A DNA stretch of 64,000 nucleotides from Pseudonocardia nematodicida (GCF_040105385.1 NZ_JBEDNQ010000001.1:434001-498000), one strand, 5' to 3'; shown: positions 36,529-45,681, numbered from the stretch's first letter. Made by a program: numbers and translations. Notes: generated from the letters alone by a model not told the origin.

Positions 36529-37419
36529 GTGACCAAGCTTGCGGACGATCTCTCGTCCGGTGATCACGTGTGCGCGATCCCGGCCAGCACCGAGCACCTC
36601 GGCGAGATCGCCGCCGGCTTCGTCGCCGGGGGGCTCTCCCGCGGGGAGAAGGTCCTCTACTTCGACGACGACGGTGCCGCCGACACGATGCTGCGCCGGC
36701 TCTCCGAGGACGGCGTCGACGTCGACGAGCCGCTGCGCCTCGGACAGCTGGAGATCCTGCCCGAGGAGAACACCCGGCAGACCTTCAAGACCCCGTTGCC
36801 CGACATCCACGCCGGCATCACCGGTGAGGTCGTCCGCGCGCTCGACGACGGCTGGAAGGGCACCCGGCTGACCGGCCAGATGCACGCCGCGCTCGCCCCC
36901 GGCGCGTCCGGCACGCTGCCCGAGTACGACGGCCTGCTCGCCCGGCTCATCCGGGAGAACGACACCGCGCTCACCGCGCTGTGCACGTTCGACCACGACC
37001 ACTTCCCGGCCGAGTCGATCGACATCATGCGGGCGCTGCACCGCGACCACCTCGCGGTCCCGGCCGCCTACGACGACGGCCTGCTGCGGATCGTGCGCCT
37101 CGGCGTCGGCCGGGCCCGGCTCGCCGGGGAGATCGACCACAGCAACCGCCCGAAGATCACCTCGCTGCTCCACCAGACCTTGGACACCGTCCTGCGCTCC
37201 GCGGACGCGCCGACCGACATCGGCCTGGACATGGCCTCGGTGCGGTTCGTGGACGTGGCCTCGGCGACCGCGCTGGTGCAGGCCGCGGAGGGGTTCCCGG
37301 CGACCCACCGCCTGGTCCTGCACCGGGTGCGTCCCCGGGTGGCGCGGCTGCTCGACCGGTGCGGTGCTGCGTTCTCCGCCCAGCTCGCGTTCGACGACCG
37401 CCCCCCGGCAGCCGAGTAG
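36529..37419 (+). CDS. MEDS and STAS domain anti-anti-sigma-like protein
   Basis: This is a 296-residue protein. The first ~185 residues match the MEDS sensory domain (methanogen/methylotroph DcmR): GDHVCAIPASTEHLGEIAAGF, EKVLYFDDDG and the DHDHFPAESIDIMRALH end. Residues about 195-290 form a STAS-like domain (GRARLAGEIDHSNRPKI, IGLDMASVRFVDVASATALV), in which the Ser of VASATAL fits the phosphorylatable position of anti-sigma antagonists. The GTG start is preceded by a dyad at 36474. The next gene, 10 bases downstream, is a MEDS-like plus HATPase protein. Together they look like a sensor-coupled anti-sigma/antagonist pair, an inference from domains. Confidence 0.85.
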   Translation: MTKLADDLSSGDHVCAIPASTEHLGEIAAGFVAGGLSRGEKVLYFDDDGAADTMLRRLSEDGVDVDEPLRLGQLEILPEENTRQTFKTPLPDIHAGITGEVVRALDDGWKGTRLTGQMHAALAPGASGTLPEYDGLLARLIRENDTALTALCTFDHDHFPAESIDIMRALHRDHLAVPAAYDDGLLRIVRLGVGRARLAGEIDHSNRPKITSLLHQTLDTVLRSADAPTDIGLDMASVRFVDVASATALVQAAEGFPATHRLVLHRVRPRVARLLDRCGAAFSAQLAFDDRPPAAE

Positions 37420-37429
37420 GAGCCCGCCG

Positions 37430-38383
37430 ATGCAGGTCAACGCCTCCCCGCGCACCCGCGGTTTCGCGCACGCCCTGGTGCACGCCGACTCCCCCGCCGA
37501 GCTCGTCGAGCGGGTGGCGCCGGCCGTCGCGGTCGCCGTCCGGGACACCGGGGCGCAGGTGGCACTCGCCGTGCCCGACCCGGTCGAGGAGATGCTGCGC
37601 GCCGAGCTCGAGGGCGACGGCACCGGTGTCGGGCGGCTCACCTCGCTGACCCGGTCGGCGCGCGAGTCCGGGCAGACGGTCGCGGCGTGGCGGGCCCGCG
37701 AGCTGCGGGCGCTGGCCTCGGCCGGCCGGCCGGTGGTCGTCGTCGCCGCGCACGACGCCGAGCTCGACGGGGTCGACGGCGGCTTCTGGATCGAGCTCGA
37801 GGCCGCGCTGAACATCTCGCTGGCCGGGCTGCCGGTGACCCAGCTGTGCGTGTACCCGAGGCTGCCGCTGCACGGCGCGGTCGGGGACGCCGCCGTCGCC
37901 AACCACCCGCTGCAGCTGCGCGGCGGCGAGCTGGTGCCCAACCCCGGCCACCGCACACCGGCCGAGGTCCTCGAGGCGTGGGCCTTCGCGCCGCCGCACC
38001 TGCTCGGGCCGCCGGACGAGCGGTTCACCTACAACACCTTCGAGCTCGCCCGGGTCCGGGACACCGTCGAGGACGCCACCCGGGCCTGCGGTTTCGACCC
38101 GATCCGCGCCGAGGACATGGTGCAGGCGGTCAACGAGATCGCGACCAACGCGGTCGAGCACGGGTCGTCCGAGGCCGGTTTCGCGGTGTGGACACGGGGA
38201 GGTGAGCTGGTCTGCGAGGTGCACGACCGCGGCACCATCGAGCTTCCGCTGATCGGGCTGGCCCCGCCGCACCCGTCACAGGCGCGCGGACGCGGGACCT
38301 GGATCGCCCGCCAGCTCTGCGACAGCCTGCACGTCTGGCGGGCCGAGGACGGCACCCACGTGCGGCTGCTCGCCCGCGCCTGA
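37430..38383 (+). CDS. MEDS-like and HATPase anti-sigma regulatory protein
   Basis: This is a 317-residue protein. The N-terminal ~190 residues resemble a MEDS domain (FAHALVHADSPAELVERVAP, VALAVPDPVEEML, TQLCVYPR and a final NHPLQLRGGELV). The C-terminal ~110 residues are an RsbW/HATPase_c domain: the N-box AVNEIATNAVEHGSS near 240, CEVHDRGTIE, and a G-box GRGTWIARQLCDSLHV, so kinase/anti-sigma activity is plausible. ATG at 37430 has AGGAG overlapping the upstream stop. The partner sigma factor is not in the window. This is probably a cytoplasmic switch working with the MEDS-STAS protein. Confidence 0.85.
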   Translation: MQVNASPRTRGFAHALVHADSPAELVERVAPAVAVAVRDTGAQVALAVPDPVEEMLRAELEGDGTGVGRLTSLTRSARESGQTVAAWRARELRALASAGRPVVVVAAHDAELDGVDGGFWIELEAALNISLAGLPVTQLCVYPRLPLHGAVGDAAVANHPLQLRGGELVPNPGHRTPAEVLEAWAFAPPHLLGPPDERFTYNTFELARVRDTVEDATRACGFDPIRAEDMVQAVNEIATNAVEHGSSEAGFAVWTRGGELVCEVHDRGTIELPLIGLAPPHPSQARGRGTWIARQLCDSLHVWRAEDGTHVRLLARA

Positions 38384-38670
38384 ACCCGGGCCGGAACTCC
38401 CGGTGGTCACCCGCGGTGCGCACACAGCCGAGCGGATCCCTCACCCGGAGCACACATCGGGCGCCCACCTCGGCTATCCTCGCACCGACACCGGCGCGGA
38501 GACGAAGCCCGCCGTCCGCGCTGGTGCGGTTCCGTCGTGTCCGCATTCGACGCGAAGGTCCGTTGCGCAGGCGCTTCTCCCGCACACGCGCTCGGGCCGA
38601 CCCGCGCACCACCGGCCGCGACGTCCGACCGCTCGCGGGCCGTACGCCACGATCGATCCGGGGAAACGGC

Positions 38671-39585
38671 ATGTCCGACGTTCACTGTCGACCCAGTGAT
38701 GCAGACCAGCGCAGGACCGACCAGCGCGAGTCCCACCCGTCCGGCGCGCCCGCCGACGAGGCCGCGCCACAGATCCGCGTCCTGGGGGCGTTCGGCCTGC
38801 GGGTGGACGGCCACCCGGTGCCGCTCCCGGTCGACTCCCGCCGGCTGGTCGCCTACCTGGCCGTGCACCCGCGGCCGCAGCCGTCGTCGTCACTGGCGGC
38901 CGACCTGTGGCCGGGTGTCGGACCGGTACCCGCGGCCCGGCTGCTCGACGAGGCCGTCGCCGGGATCGACGTCCCCGGCCTGCTGAGCGCCGACGACCGC
39001 GGCCGGCTGCACCTGGCCGACGACGTCACCGTCGACCTGGCCGAGGCCCTGCTGCTCGTCCGCGGGGTGTCCGCCCCGAGCACGCTGCGCACCGTGCGGG
39101 AGATCGGGTCCCCGGAGACCCGGCTGCTCGAGGCCGACATCCTGCCGTCGTGGACGGCGCCGTGGATCGCGGTCGAGCGGGAGCGGTTCCGGCAGCTGCG
39201 GCTCGCCGCCCTGGAGGGACTGTCCGGCACGCTCACCGCCGCCGACCGGCACGACGACGCCGTGGCCGTCGCCCGCCGGGCGGTCGCGACCGCCCCCAGC
39301 CGCGAGCGCTCGCGCCGCGCGCTGGTCGAGGCGCTGCTCGCCGGCGGGCAGGTCGCCGACGCGCTCGCCGAGTACGACGAGTTCCAGCGGCTGCTGCGCA
39401 ACAGCGTCGGCGCCACACCGGACTCGGAGCTGGACCGGCTCCTCGCCCCGCTGGACTCCGGCTGGCCGCTCGGCCCGGGCCTGCACCGGCCGGTGCAGCG
39501 CTGGGGCGTCGGTATGCCCGGCACCACCCGCCCCGGCCCCCGCGGCCGCCGGCTCGCCGCGGGCAGCCCTGCCAGCGGCCGCTGA
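38671..39585 (+). CDS. BTAD-domain transcriptional regulator (SARP-like)
   Basis: This 304-residue protein has an N-terminal region related to the OmpR-type DNA-binding part of SARP activators (IRVLGAFGLRVDGHPVPLP, RRLVAYLAVHP) and a C-terminal bacterial transcriptional activator (BTAD) domain of TPR-like helices (about residues 160-260: RQLRLAALEGLSGTL, REDERS-like and ALAEYDEFQRLL). ATG at 38671 is supported by GGGGAA upstream; the preceding 255 bases of open frame lack coding character. The winged-helix part is short, so DNA binding is uncertain. It lies alone between the MEDS module and a terminator. Target unknown. Confidence 0.75.
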   Translation: MSDVHCRPSDADQRRTDQRESHPSGAPADEAAPQIRVLGAFGLRVDGHPVPLPVDSRRLVAYLAVHPRPQPSSSLAADLWPGVGPVPAARLLDEAVAGIDVPGLLSADDRGRLHLADDVTVDLAEALLLVRGVSAPSTLRTVREIGSPETRLLEADILPSWTAPWIAVERERFRQLRLAALEGLSGTLTAADRHDDAVAVARRAVATAPSRERSRRALVEALLAGGQVADALAEYDEFQRLLRNSVGATPDSELDRLLAPLDSGWPLGPGLHRPVQRWGVGMPGTTRPGPRGRRLAAGSPASGR

Positions 39586-39602
39586 CCACCCGTCCCACCC
39601 CG

Positions 39603-39635
39603 CCATCCCCCACCCGGAACTCCGACCGGGGATGG
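39603..39635. terminator. Hairpin between convergent BTAD and enoyl-CoA hydratase genes
   Basis: CCATCCCC (39603-39610) pairs with GGGGATGG (39628-39635), and the position between two convergent stops suits a bidirectional terminator. Confidence 0.55.
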
Positions 39636-39651
39636 GTGCGGCAGGCATTCC

Positions 39652-40434
39652 TCAGGCGTAGAAGCGGGGGCTCCGCTTCTCGCTGAAGGCGGCCAGGCCC
39701 TCGGTGCCCTCCGGGCCGGCGGCACAGGCGCCGATCGACTTGGCCTCGGCGTCGAGCTGGTCGTCCAGCGTGCTGTCCCAGGTCCGGGCCAGCAGCCCGC
39801 GGATCCGGCCGAGCGCGGCCGTCGGGCCGCGCGCCAGCCCGCGGGCCAGGGTCTCGGCGCGGCCGGCCACGTCGGCGTCGTCGACGACCTCGGTGAGCAG
39901 CCCCAGGTCGATCAGGGTGTCGGCGTCGAGGACCTCGTCGGTGAGCAGGATCCGCCGGGCCCGGGCCGCGCCGACCAGCCGCGGCAGGGTCCAGGTCATG
40001 CCGCCGTCCGGGGAGAAGCCGATGCCCGGGTAGGCCGGGCGCATCCGGGTGGAGCGCCCGCCGACCCCGAGATCGCAGGCCAGGGCAATGCTCATCCCCG
40101 CCCCGGCGGCCCAGCCCGGCACCGCGGCGACGGTCGGCACCGGCGAGGCCGCGAGCGGGCGCAGCAGCGCGTGGAAGGTCTCGGCGAGCCCCTGCACGTA
40201 GCCGCGCCGGTCGTCCGCCGCGGCGAAGTCGCGCACGTTGCCGCCGGTGCAGAAGTTCTCACCGTCGCCGTGCAGCAGCACCGCGCCGACCGCGTCGGGC
40301 GACGACGGGTCCTGACCGGCCAGCTTCAGCAGGGCGTCGGTGACCTCGGCCATGAGGCCGGCGTCCAGGGTGCCGTGCCGGCCGTTGGAGATCCGGCAGC
40401 GCAGCACCCGGCCGTCCCGCGACAGTGTGCTCAT
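39652..40434 (-). CDS. Enoyl-CoA hydratase/isomerase family protein
   Basis: This 260-residue crotonase-fold enzyme has the oxyanion-hole segments GENFCTGGNVRDF near residue 60 and PGWAAGAGMSIALACDL near 105, plus FSPDGGMTWTLPRLVG and the final SEKRSPRF tail typical of the family. Most members hydrate 2-enoyl-CoAs or isomerise them in fatty acid or aromatic degradation. The region of the second catalytic Glu reads PDGGMTW where many hydratases have PE-GG, so isomerase-type or altered chemistry is possible. The ATG overlaps the fgd stop (ATGA), so the two are coupled. Confidence 0.88.
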   Translation of the reverse strand: MSTLSRDGRVLRCRISNGRHGTLDAGLMAEVTDALLKLAGQDPSSPDAVGAVLLHGDGENFCTGGNVRDFAAADDRRGYVQGLAETFHALLRPLAASPVPTVAAVPGWAAGAGMSIALACDLGVGGRSTRMRPAYPGIGFSPDGGMTWTLPRLVGAARARRILLTDEVLDADTLIDLGLLTEVVDDADVAGRAETLARGLARGPTAALGRIRGLLARTWDSTLDDQLDAEAKSIGACAAGPEGTEGLAAFSEKRSPRFYA

Positions 40435-41435
40435 CCCAGCTTCCGCAGCTTCGGCAGCACGTCGGAGGCGAACTGGGTGAGGAACCGGTTCTGGTCGTCG
40501 CCCGGCCCGTGCACGACGAGGTGGTTGAGCCCGGCGTCGACGTAGGGCCGGATCTGCTCGACGGCCTCGTCCGGGTCGGAGGCGACGATCCACCGCTTCG
40601 TGACCTGGTCCAGCGGCAGCTCGTCGGCGAGCCGCTCCATCTCCTGCGAGGAGTCGACCGAGTTCTTCTGGTCCGCGGTCAGTGACAGCGGCGCCCAGAA
40701 CCGGCAGTTCTCGCGCGCGGCCTCGGCGTCCCGGTCGTAGCTGATCTTGATCTCGATCATCCGGTCGATCGCGCCGGCGTCCCGGTCGGCCTTCTCCGCG
40801 CCCTCCTGCAGGCCGGGGATCAGCTTCTCGGTGTAGAGGTCCATGCCCTTGCCGGAGGTGCAGATGAAGCCGTCGCCGAAGCGGCCGGCGAACCGGGCGA
40901 CCATCGGCCCACCCGCGGCGACGTAGATCGGCACCGGCTGCTCGGGCCGGTCGTAGATCATCGCGTCGACGAACGTGTAGTACTCGCCCTCGGTGCTGAC
41001 CGACTCCTCGGTCCACAGTGCGCGGATCATCTTCACGGCCTCGCGCAGCCGCGCGAAGCGCTCCTTGAACTCCGGCCACTCGCGCCCGGACACGGCGATC
41101 TCGTTGAGCGCCTCACCGGTCCCGACGCCGAGTGCCACCCGGTTGCCGGTCAGCAGCGCCATCGTCGCGAACTCCTGGGCCAGCACCGCCGGGTTGTAGC
41201 GGAACGTCGGCGTCAGCACCGAGGTGCCGATCTGCACCCGGTTCGTCCGCTCCCCCACCGCCGCCATCCAGGGCAGCGCCGCCGGGGCGTGCCCGCCGGT
41301 GTGCCGCCAGGGCAGGAAGTGGTCCGACGCCCACACGCTGTCCAGCCCGAGGTCCTCGGCCAGTACGGCGTACTCGACGAGGTCACGCGGGCCGAACTGC
41401 TCGGCCGACGCCTTGTACCCGATCTTCAGATCCAC
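40431..41435 (-). CDS. fgd: F420-dependent glucose-6-phosphate dehydrogenase
   Basis: This 334-residue luciferase-fold (LLM) enzyme oxidises glucose-6-phosphate and reduces coenzyme F420. It is very similar to mycobacterial FGD1 along its length: KIGYKASAEQFGPRDLVE at the start, SDHFLPWRHTGGHAP with the active-site His, TSVLTPTFRYNPAV, GVGTGEALNEIA, FICTSGKGMDLYTEKL and KRWIVASDPDEAVE. It implies that the organism makes F420, which actinobacteria use to power reductases in secondary metabolism and stress. The downstream enoyl-CoA hydratase overlaps it by four bases. The promoter lies in the 220-base divergent gap with recQ. Confidence 0.94.
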   Translation of the reverse strand: MDLKIGYKASAEQFGPRDLVEYAVLAEDLGLDSVWASDHFLPWRHTGGHAPAALPWMAAVGERTNRVQIGTSVLTPTFRYNPAVLAQEFATMALLTGNRVALGVGTGEALNEIAVSGREWPEFKERFARLREAVKMIRALWTEESVSTEGEYYTFVDAMIYDRPEQPVPIYVAAGGPMVARFAGRFGDGFICTSGKGMDLYTEKLIPGLQEGAEKADRDAGAIDRMIEIKISYDRDAEAARENCRFWAPLSLTADQKNSVDSSQEMERLADELPLDQVTKRWIVASDPDEAVEQIRPYVDAGLNHLVVHGPGDDQNRFLTQFASDVLPKLRKLG

Positions 41436-41510
41436 CAGTGAGTCCTTCGCACGAGCGGGCCCGCCGCTCCCGGCGCGCCACGGTGTCCTCGTGCCTTGCT
41501 ACACCCCCAC

Positions 41511-41559
41511 GCGCCGCGGCGCACGTGATCACCCACCGGCACCCCGGCGCGCCGCGGCG
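41511..41559. repeat. Two CGCGCCGCGGCG palindromes in the fgd/recQ divergent promoter
   Basis: GCGCCGCGGCGC at 41511-41522 and GCGCCGCGGCG at 41548-41558 are near-identical, self-complementary elements 37 bases apart. They may be paired operators, or just high-GC sequence. Confidence 0.4.
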
Positions 41560-41655
41560 TGACGTGGGCCACGGCGCGCACCCCGCCGCGGCCCGCGGTG
41601 CCGGACCGGGACCGGGCGGCGGGGCGGTGGGCCCGGGCCTCGTACGATCGCAGGC

Positions 41656-43602
41656 GTGGCTGCCCCGGAGGAGATCCCGCTCCCGCCCGAGCCGGAGGAC
41701 GAGGGCTGGGAGCCCCCGCCGGACGACGCCTGGGGCACCGTCCACGACGAGGCCGAGCCCGCCGTCCCGTTCCGGTCCTCCGACCCGGCGGAGATCCTGC
41801 GCCGGGTCTTCGGCTACGACAGCTTCCGCGGCGACCAGCAGGAGATCGTCTCCCACGTCACCGGCGGCGGGGACGCGCTGGTCCTCATGCCGACCGGTGG
41901 CGGCAAGTCGCTGTGCTACCAGGTCCCGGCGCTGGCCCGGGACGGCGTCGGCGTCGTCATCTCCCCGCTGATCGCGCTGATGCAGGACCAGGTCGACGCC
42001 ATGCGGGCGCTCGGCGTGCGGGCCGGGTTCCTCAACTCGACCCAGGACGCCGACGAGCGCCGGCTCACCGAGCAGCAGTTCCTCGCCGGCGAGCTGGACC
42101 TGCTCTACCTCGCCCCCGAGCGGCTGCGGGTGGAGTCCACGGTGCGGCTGCTCGAGCGCGGCACGATCGCGCTGTTCGCGATCGACGAGGCGCACTGCGT
42201 CGCCCAGTGGGGCCACGACTTCCGGCCCGACTACCTGCTGCTCTCCGAGCTGCACACCCGCTGGCCGCAGGTGCCGCGGATCGCGCTCACCGCGACGGCC
42301 ACCGAGGCCACCCGGGCCGAGATCGCCCAGCGCCTCGAGCTGGAGCAGGCCCGGCACTTCGTCGCCAGCTTCGACCGGCCGAACATCCGGTACCGGATCG
42401 CGCCGAAGAACGAGCCCCGCAAGCAGCTGCTGGAGATCCTGCGCACCGAGCACGCCGGGGACGCGGGCGTCGTCTACTGCCTGTCCCGCAAGTCGGTGGA
42501 GCAGACCGCGGAGTTCCTCACCGGGCAGGGCATCCGGGCGCTGCCCTACCACGCGGGACTCGACGCCGCGGTGCGCCGGGACAACCAGGCCCGGTTCCTG
42601 CGCGAGGACGGCGTCGTGATGGTCGCGACGATCGCGTTCGGCATGGGCATCGACAAGCCCGACGTCCGGTTCGTCGCCCATCTCGACCTGCCGAAGTCGG
42701 TCGAGGGCTACTACCAGGAGACCGGCCGCGCCGGCCGGGACGGGGACCCGTCGACGGCGTGGCTGGCCTACGGGCTGGCCGACGTCGTCCAGCAGCGCAA
42801 GATGATCGACGACTCCGAGGGCGACACCGCGCACAAGCGCCGGCTCGGCATGCACCTCGACGCGATGCTGGCGCTGTGCGAGACGACCGAGTGCCGGCGC
42901 GCCCAGCTGCTGCGCTACTTCGGGCAGAAGCCGGACGCGGAGAACTGCGGGAACTGCGACACGTGCCTGAACCCGGTGTCGTCCTGGGACGGGACGGTCC
43001 CCGCGCAGAAGGTGCTCTCGACGGTCTGGCGGCTCAAGAACGAGCGCCGGCAGAGCTTCGGCGCCGTGCACGTGATCGACATCCTGCTCGGGAGGCGGAC
43101 CGCGAAGATCGAGCAGTTCTCGCACGACGAGCTGAAGGTGTTCGGCGTCGGCGCCGACCTGAGCGAACCGCAGTGGCGCAGCGTGATCCGCCAGCTCGTC
43201 GCGCGCCGGCTGCTGGCCGTCGGCGGGCCGCACTCGACGCTGGTGTTCACCGACGACTCCCCCGCCGTGATGCGCGGCGAGACGCCGCTGACGCTGCGGA
43301 CCGAGCCGGAACGGGCGGCCCGGGCTCCGCGCTCGCGGTCGGGCGGCGGCTCGAAGCCGGCCGTCGAGCTGTCCGCGGACGCCGCCCCCGTGTTCGAACG
43401 GCTGCGGGCCTGGCGGGCCGGTGCCGCGAAGGAGCAGGGCGTGCCCGCCTACGTGATCTTCCACGACGCGACGCTGCGGGAGATCGCCTCCCGGGCACCC
43501 GGCGACCGCGCCGCGCTGGGCACGATCTCCGGTATCGGCGAGGGCAAGCTCGCCCGCTACGGCGACGACGTGCTCGCCGTCGTCCGCGGGGGCGACGAGT
43601 GA
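41656..43602 (+). CDS. recQ: ATP-dependent DNA helicase RecQ
   Basis: This 648-residue superfamily 2 helicase has the RecQ order of domains: helicase core (about residues 40-350) with MPTGGGKSLCYQVPA (Walker A), IDEAHCVAQWGHDFRPDY (DEAH box), TATATEATR, and RAGRDGDPS; a zinc-binding part (CRRAQLLRYFGQ with CGNCDTC, about 410-440); a winged-helix part; and a C-terminal HRDC-like domain. It unwinds recombination and fork structures 3'-to-5'. GTG at 41656. The stop overlaps the GTG of the next gene (GTGA), linking it to a C26-type peptidase, a common but unexplained coupling. Confidence 0.95.
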   Translation: MAAPEEIPLPPEPEDEGWEPPPDDAWGTVHDEAEPAVPFRSSDPAEILRRVFGYDSFRGDQQEIVSHVTGGGDALVLMPTGGGKSLCYQVPALARDGVGVVISPLIALMQDQVDAMRALGVRAGFLNSTQDADERRLTEQQFLAGELDLLYLAPERLRVESTVRLLERGTIALFAIDEAHCVAQWGHDFRPDYLLLSELHTRWPQVPRIALTATATEATRAEIAQRLELEQARHFVASFDRPNIRYRIAPKNEPRKQLLEILRTEHAGDAGVVYCLSRKSVEQTAEFLTGQGIRALPYHAGLDAAVRRDNQARFLREDGVVMVATIAFGMGIDKPDVRFVAHLDLPKSVEGYYQETGRAGRDGDPSTAWLAYGLADVVQQRKMIDDSEGDTAHKRRLGMHLDAMLALCETTECRRAQLLRYFGQKPDAENCGNCDTCLNPVSSWDGTVPAQKVLSTVWRLKNERRQSFGAVHVIDILLGRRTAKIEQFSHDELKVFGVGADLSEPQWRSVIRQLVARRLLAVGGPHSTLVFTDDSPAVMRGETPLTLRTEPERAARAPRSRSGGGSKPAVELSADAAPVFERLRAWRAGAAKEQGVPAYVIFHDATLREIASRAPGDRAALGTISGIGEGKLARYGDDVLAVVRGGDE

Positions 43603-44339
43603 CCCGGCCGCTGATCGGGCTGACCGCCTACGTCGAGCGCGCCTCGTACTGGGTGGTGTCCGACGAGGAGTCGGTGCTGCTCCCCCGCGGCTACCTCGAC
43701 ATGGTCTCCGCGGCCGGCGGGGTCCCGCTGCTGCTGCCGCCGACCGCCGACGCCCCGGACGCGCTCGCCGCCTGCGACGGCCTGCTGATCACCGGTGGCC
43801 CGGACGTCGGCGCCGCGCACTACGGGCAGAGCCCGGGCACGCAGGTCGACGACCCGCGGATCGAGCGGGACGCCTCCGACCTCGCCGTCACCCGCCGCGC
43901 GCTCGAGCTGGGGCTCCCGGTGCTCGGGGTGTGCCGGGGCCACCAGGTCCTCAACGTCGCGCTGGGCGGGAGCCTGCACCAGCACCTGCCCGAGGTCGTC
44001 GGCGCCGAGACCGCCGCGGCGCACTCCGCGGGCGAGGGCGTGTACGCGCCGGTCGAGATCGCCCCGGAGCCGGGCTCGCGGATCGCCGCGGTGCTCGGCA
44101 CCGATCCGGTGACGGTGCGCTGCCACCACCACCAGGCGATCGACCGGCTCGGGAGCGGGCTGCGGGTCACCGCCCGGGCGGCGAACGGGGTCGTCGAGGC
44201 CGTCGAGTACGACGGCGACGCCTGGGTGCTCGGGGTCCAGTCCCATCCGGAGCGGAGCCCGGACGACCTCCGGCTGGCGATGGCGCTGGTCGCCGCCGCC
44301 CGGGGATCGAGGACGGCGGTCGTCCGCGAGGCGTCCTAG
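43599..44339 (+). CDS. Gamma-glutamyl-gamma-aminobutyrate hydrolase family protein (peptidase C26)
   Basis: This 246-residue class I glutamine-amidotransferase-like hydrolase has the PuuD-type layout: DGLLITGGPDVG near residue 60, the catalytic Cys in VLGVCRGHQVLNVALGGSL near 110, and the His/Glu pair in GVQSHPERSPD near 218. These enzymes cleave gamma-glutamyl amides, for example in polyamine degradation. No puu genes accompany it. The GTG start is coupled to recQ by a four-base overlap. The substrate is inferred only from family. Confidence 0.9.
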   Translation: MTRPLIGLTAYVERASYWVVSDEESVLLPRGYLDMVSAAGGVPLLLPPTADAPDALAACDGLLITGGPDVGAAHYGQSPGTQVDDPRIERDASDLAVTRRALELGLPVLGVCRGHQVLNVALGGSLHQHLPEVVGAETAAAHSAGEGVYAPVEIAPEPGSRIAAVLGTDPVTVRCHHHQAIDRLGSGLRVTARAANGVVEAVEYDGDAWVLGVQSHPERSPDDLRLAMALVAAARGSRTAVVREAS

Positions 44340-44350
44340 GCTCCGCGCCC

Positions 44351-44932
44351 ATGACCGCCAGCACCGATCTCGACTGGAACCGGCAGCTCCGCGAGCAGCT
44401 CACCTGGCACTGGGAGGCCCTGCTCCGTCCCCGCCTGGAGGGCCTCACCGACGACGAGTACCTCTGGGAGCCCGCGCCGGGCGCCTGGAGCGTCCGCCGC
44501 CGCGGCGAGTCGGTCACCCCGCCCGGCTGGGGCGACGGCGACCGGGTCATCGACTTCGCGTTCCCCGAGCCCTCCCCGCCGCCGGTGACCACGATCGCCT
44601 GGCGGCTGGCGCACGTGATCATCGGCGTGTTCGGCATGCGGGTGCATGCGCACTTCGGGGGCCCGGCGATGGACTACGGGACCTTCCCCTACGCCGGCAC
44701 CGCCGACGGGGCGCTGGCCCAGCTCGACGAGGGCTACCGCCGGTGGGTCGACGGCGTCGCCGCGCTGGGCACCGACGGGCTCGCCCGGCCGTGCGGGCCG
44801 GCCGAGGGGCCCTACGCCGAGCAGCCGTTGGCGATGCTGGTGCTGCACATCCACCGGGAGGTCATCCACCACGGTGCCGAGATCGCGCTGCTGCGCGACC
44901 TCTACCGGGCCCGGGTTCAGTCCCCGGTGTAG
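44351..44932 (+). CDS. DinB family protein
   Basis: This 193-residue four-helix-bundle protein matches the DinB / YfiT-like superfamily. Its putative metal-site histidines are visible in the WRLAHVIIGVFG helix and in LVLHIHREVIHHGAEIALLRDLY near the C-terminus. Some relatives are thiol- or mycothiol-dependent S-transferases; a mycothiol link is plausible in this lineage. ATG at 44351 follows the C26 hydrolase by 11 bases. Its stop overlaps the convergent SDR gene by 16 bases. Substrate unknown. Confidence 0.8.
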   Translation: MTASTDLDWNRQLREQLTWHWEALLRPRLEGLTDDEYLWEPAPGAWSVRRRGESVTPPGWGDGDRVIDFAFPEPSPPPVTTIAWRLAHVIIGVFGMRVHAHFGGPAMDYGTFPYAGTADGALAQLDEGYRRWVDGVAALGTDGLARPCGPAEGPYAEQPLAMLVLHIHREVIHHGAEIALLRDLYRARVQSPV

Positions 44933-45681
44933 CGCCCGCCGGTCAGGTCGAACACGTGGCCGGTGGTGTAGCTGCACTCCGGGGACAGCGCCCACGCCGC
45001 GAGCGCCGCGAACTCCGGCGGCTGCCCGATCCGGCCCATCGGGACCTTGCTCAGCAGCATGGCGTTCCGCTCCGGGCTCAGGTCGCCGGTCAGCGGGGTC
45101 TGGAACATCGCCGGGGCGACGGTGTTGATCATGACGTCGTGCCGGGCGACGTCCTTGGCCGCCGACTTCGCCAGCGCGATCACCCCGGCCTTGGCCACCG
45201 AGTAGGCGGCCATCGCCTCGTTGCCGTCCCGCCCGGCGATCGAGGACAGCACCAGCACCCGCCCGTGCCCCTGCTCACGCATCACCGGCACGACCGCGCG
45301 CAGACCGAGGAAGCAGGAGTCCAGGTTGATCCGCATGGTGCGGGCCCAGCCGTCGACGGGCACCTCGTCGATCGGGCACTCCGGGCCCTGGGAGCCGTGG
45401 CTCATCAGCAGCGCGTCGATCCGGCCGTAGCGCCCGGTCACCGCCTCGACGACGGTGCGCCACGCGTCCGGGTCGGTGACGTCGAGGGCCAGCTCGCCGC
45501 CGGTGTCGGTCAGCGCGCCGTCCGGGGCCTTCAGGTCGGTCGCGACGACGACGGCGCCCTCGGCGGCCAACCGTGCGCACGCCGCCGAGCCGAGCCCGCC
45601 CCTCGCGCCGGTGACCAGGACGATCCGTCCGGCGTGCCGCCCCTCAGAGACGTACCGCTCTGCTGCCGTACCCGTGCTCAT
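44917..45681 (-). CDS. SDR family oxidoreductase
   Basis: This 254-residue short-chain dehydrogenase has TGARGGLGSAA near residue 24, an Asp after the second strand (VVATDLKAP) that favours NAD, the catalytic Ser in VLSSIAGRDG, the YSVAK Tyr/Lys pair, and the DLTGGRYTGD C-terminus. It is the second gene of a two-gene unit with the Gfo/Idh dehydrogenase (ATGA overlap) and divergent from the TRAP-transporter operon, so oxidation of a polyol or cyclitol taken up by that system is likely. Quinate or shikimate are candidates from context. Confidence 0.88.
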   Translation of the reverse strand: MSTGTAAERYVSEGRHAGRIVLVTGARGGLGSAACARLAAEGAVVVATDLKAPDGALTDTGGELALDVTDPDAWRTVVEAVTGRYGRIDALLMSHGSQGPECPIDEVPVDGWARTMRINLDSCFLGLRAVVPVMREQGHGRVLVLSSIAGRDGNEAMAAYSVAKAGVIALAKSAAKDVARHDVMINTVAPAMFQTPLTGDLSPERNAMLLSKVPMGRIGQPPEFAALAAWALSPECSYTTGHVFDLTGGRYTGD

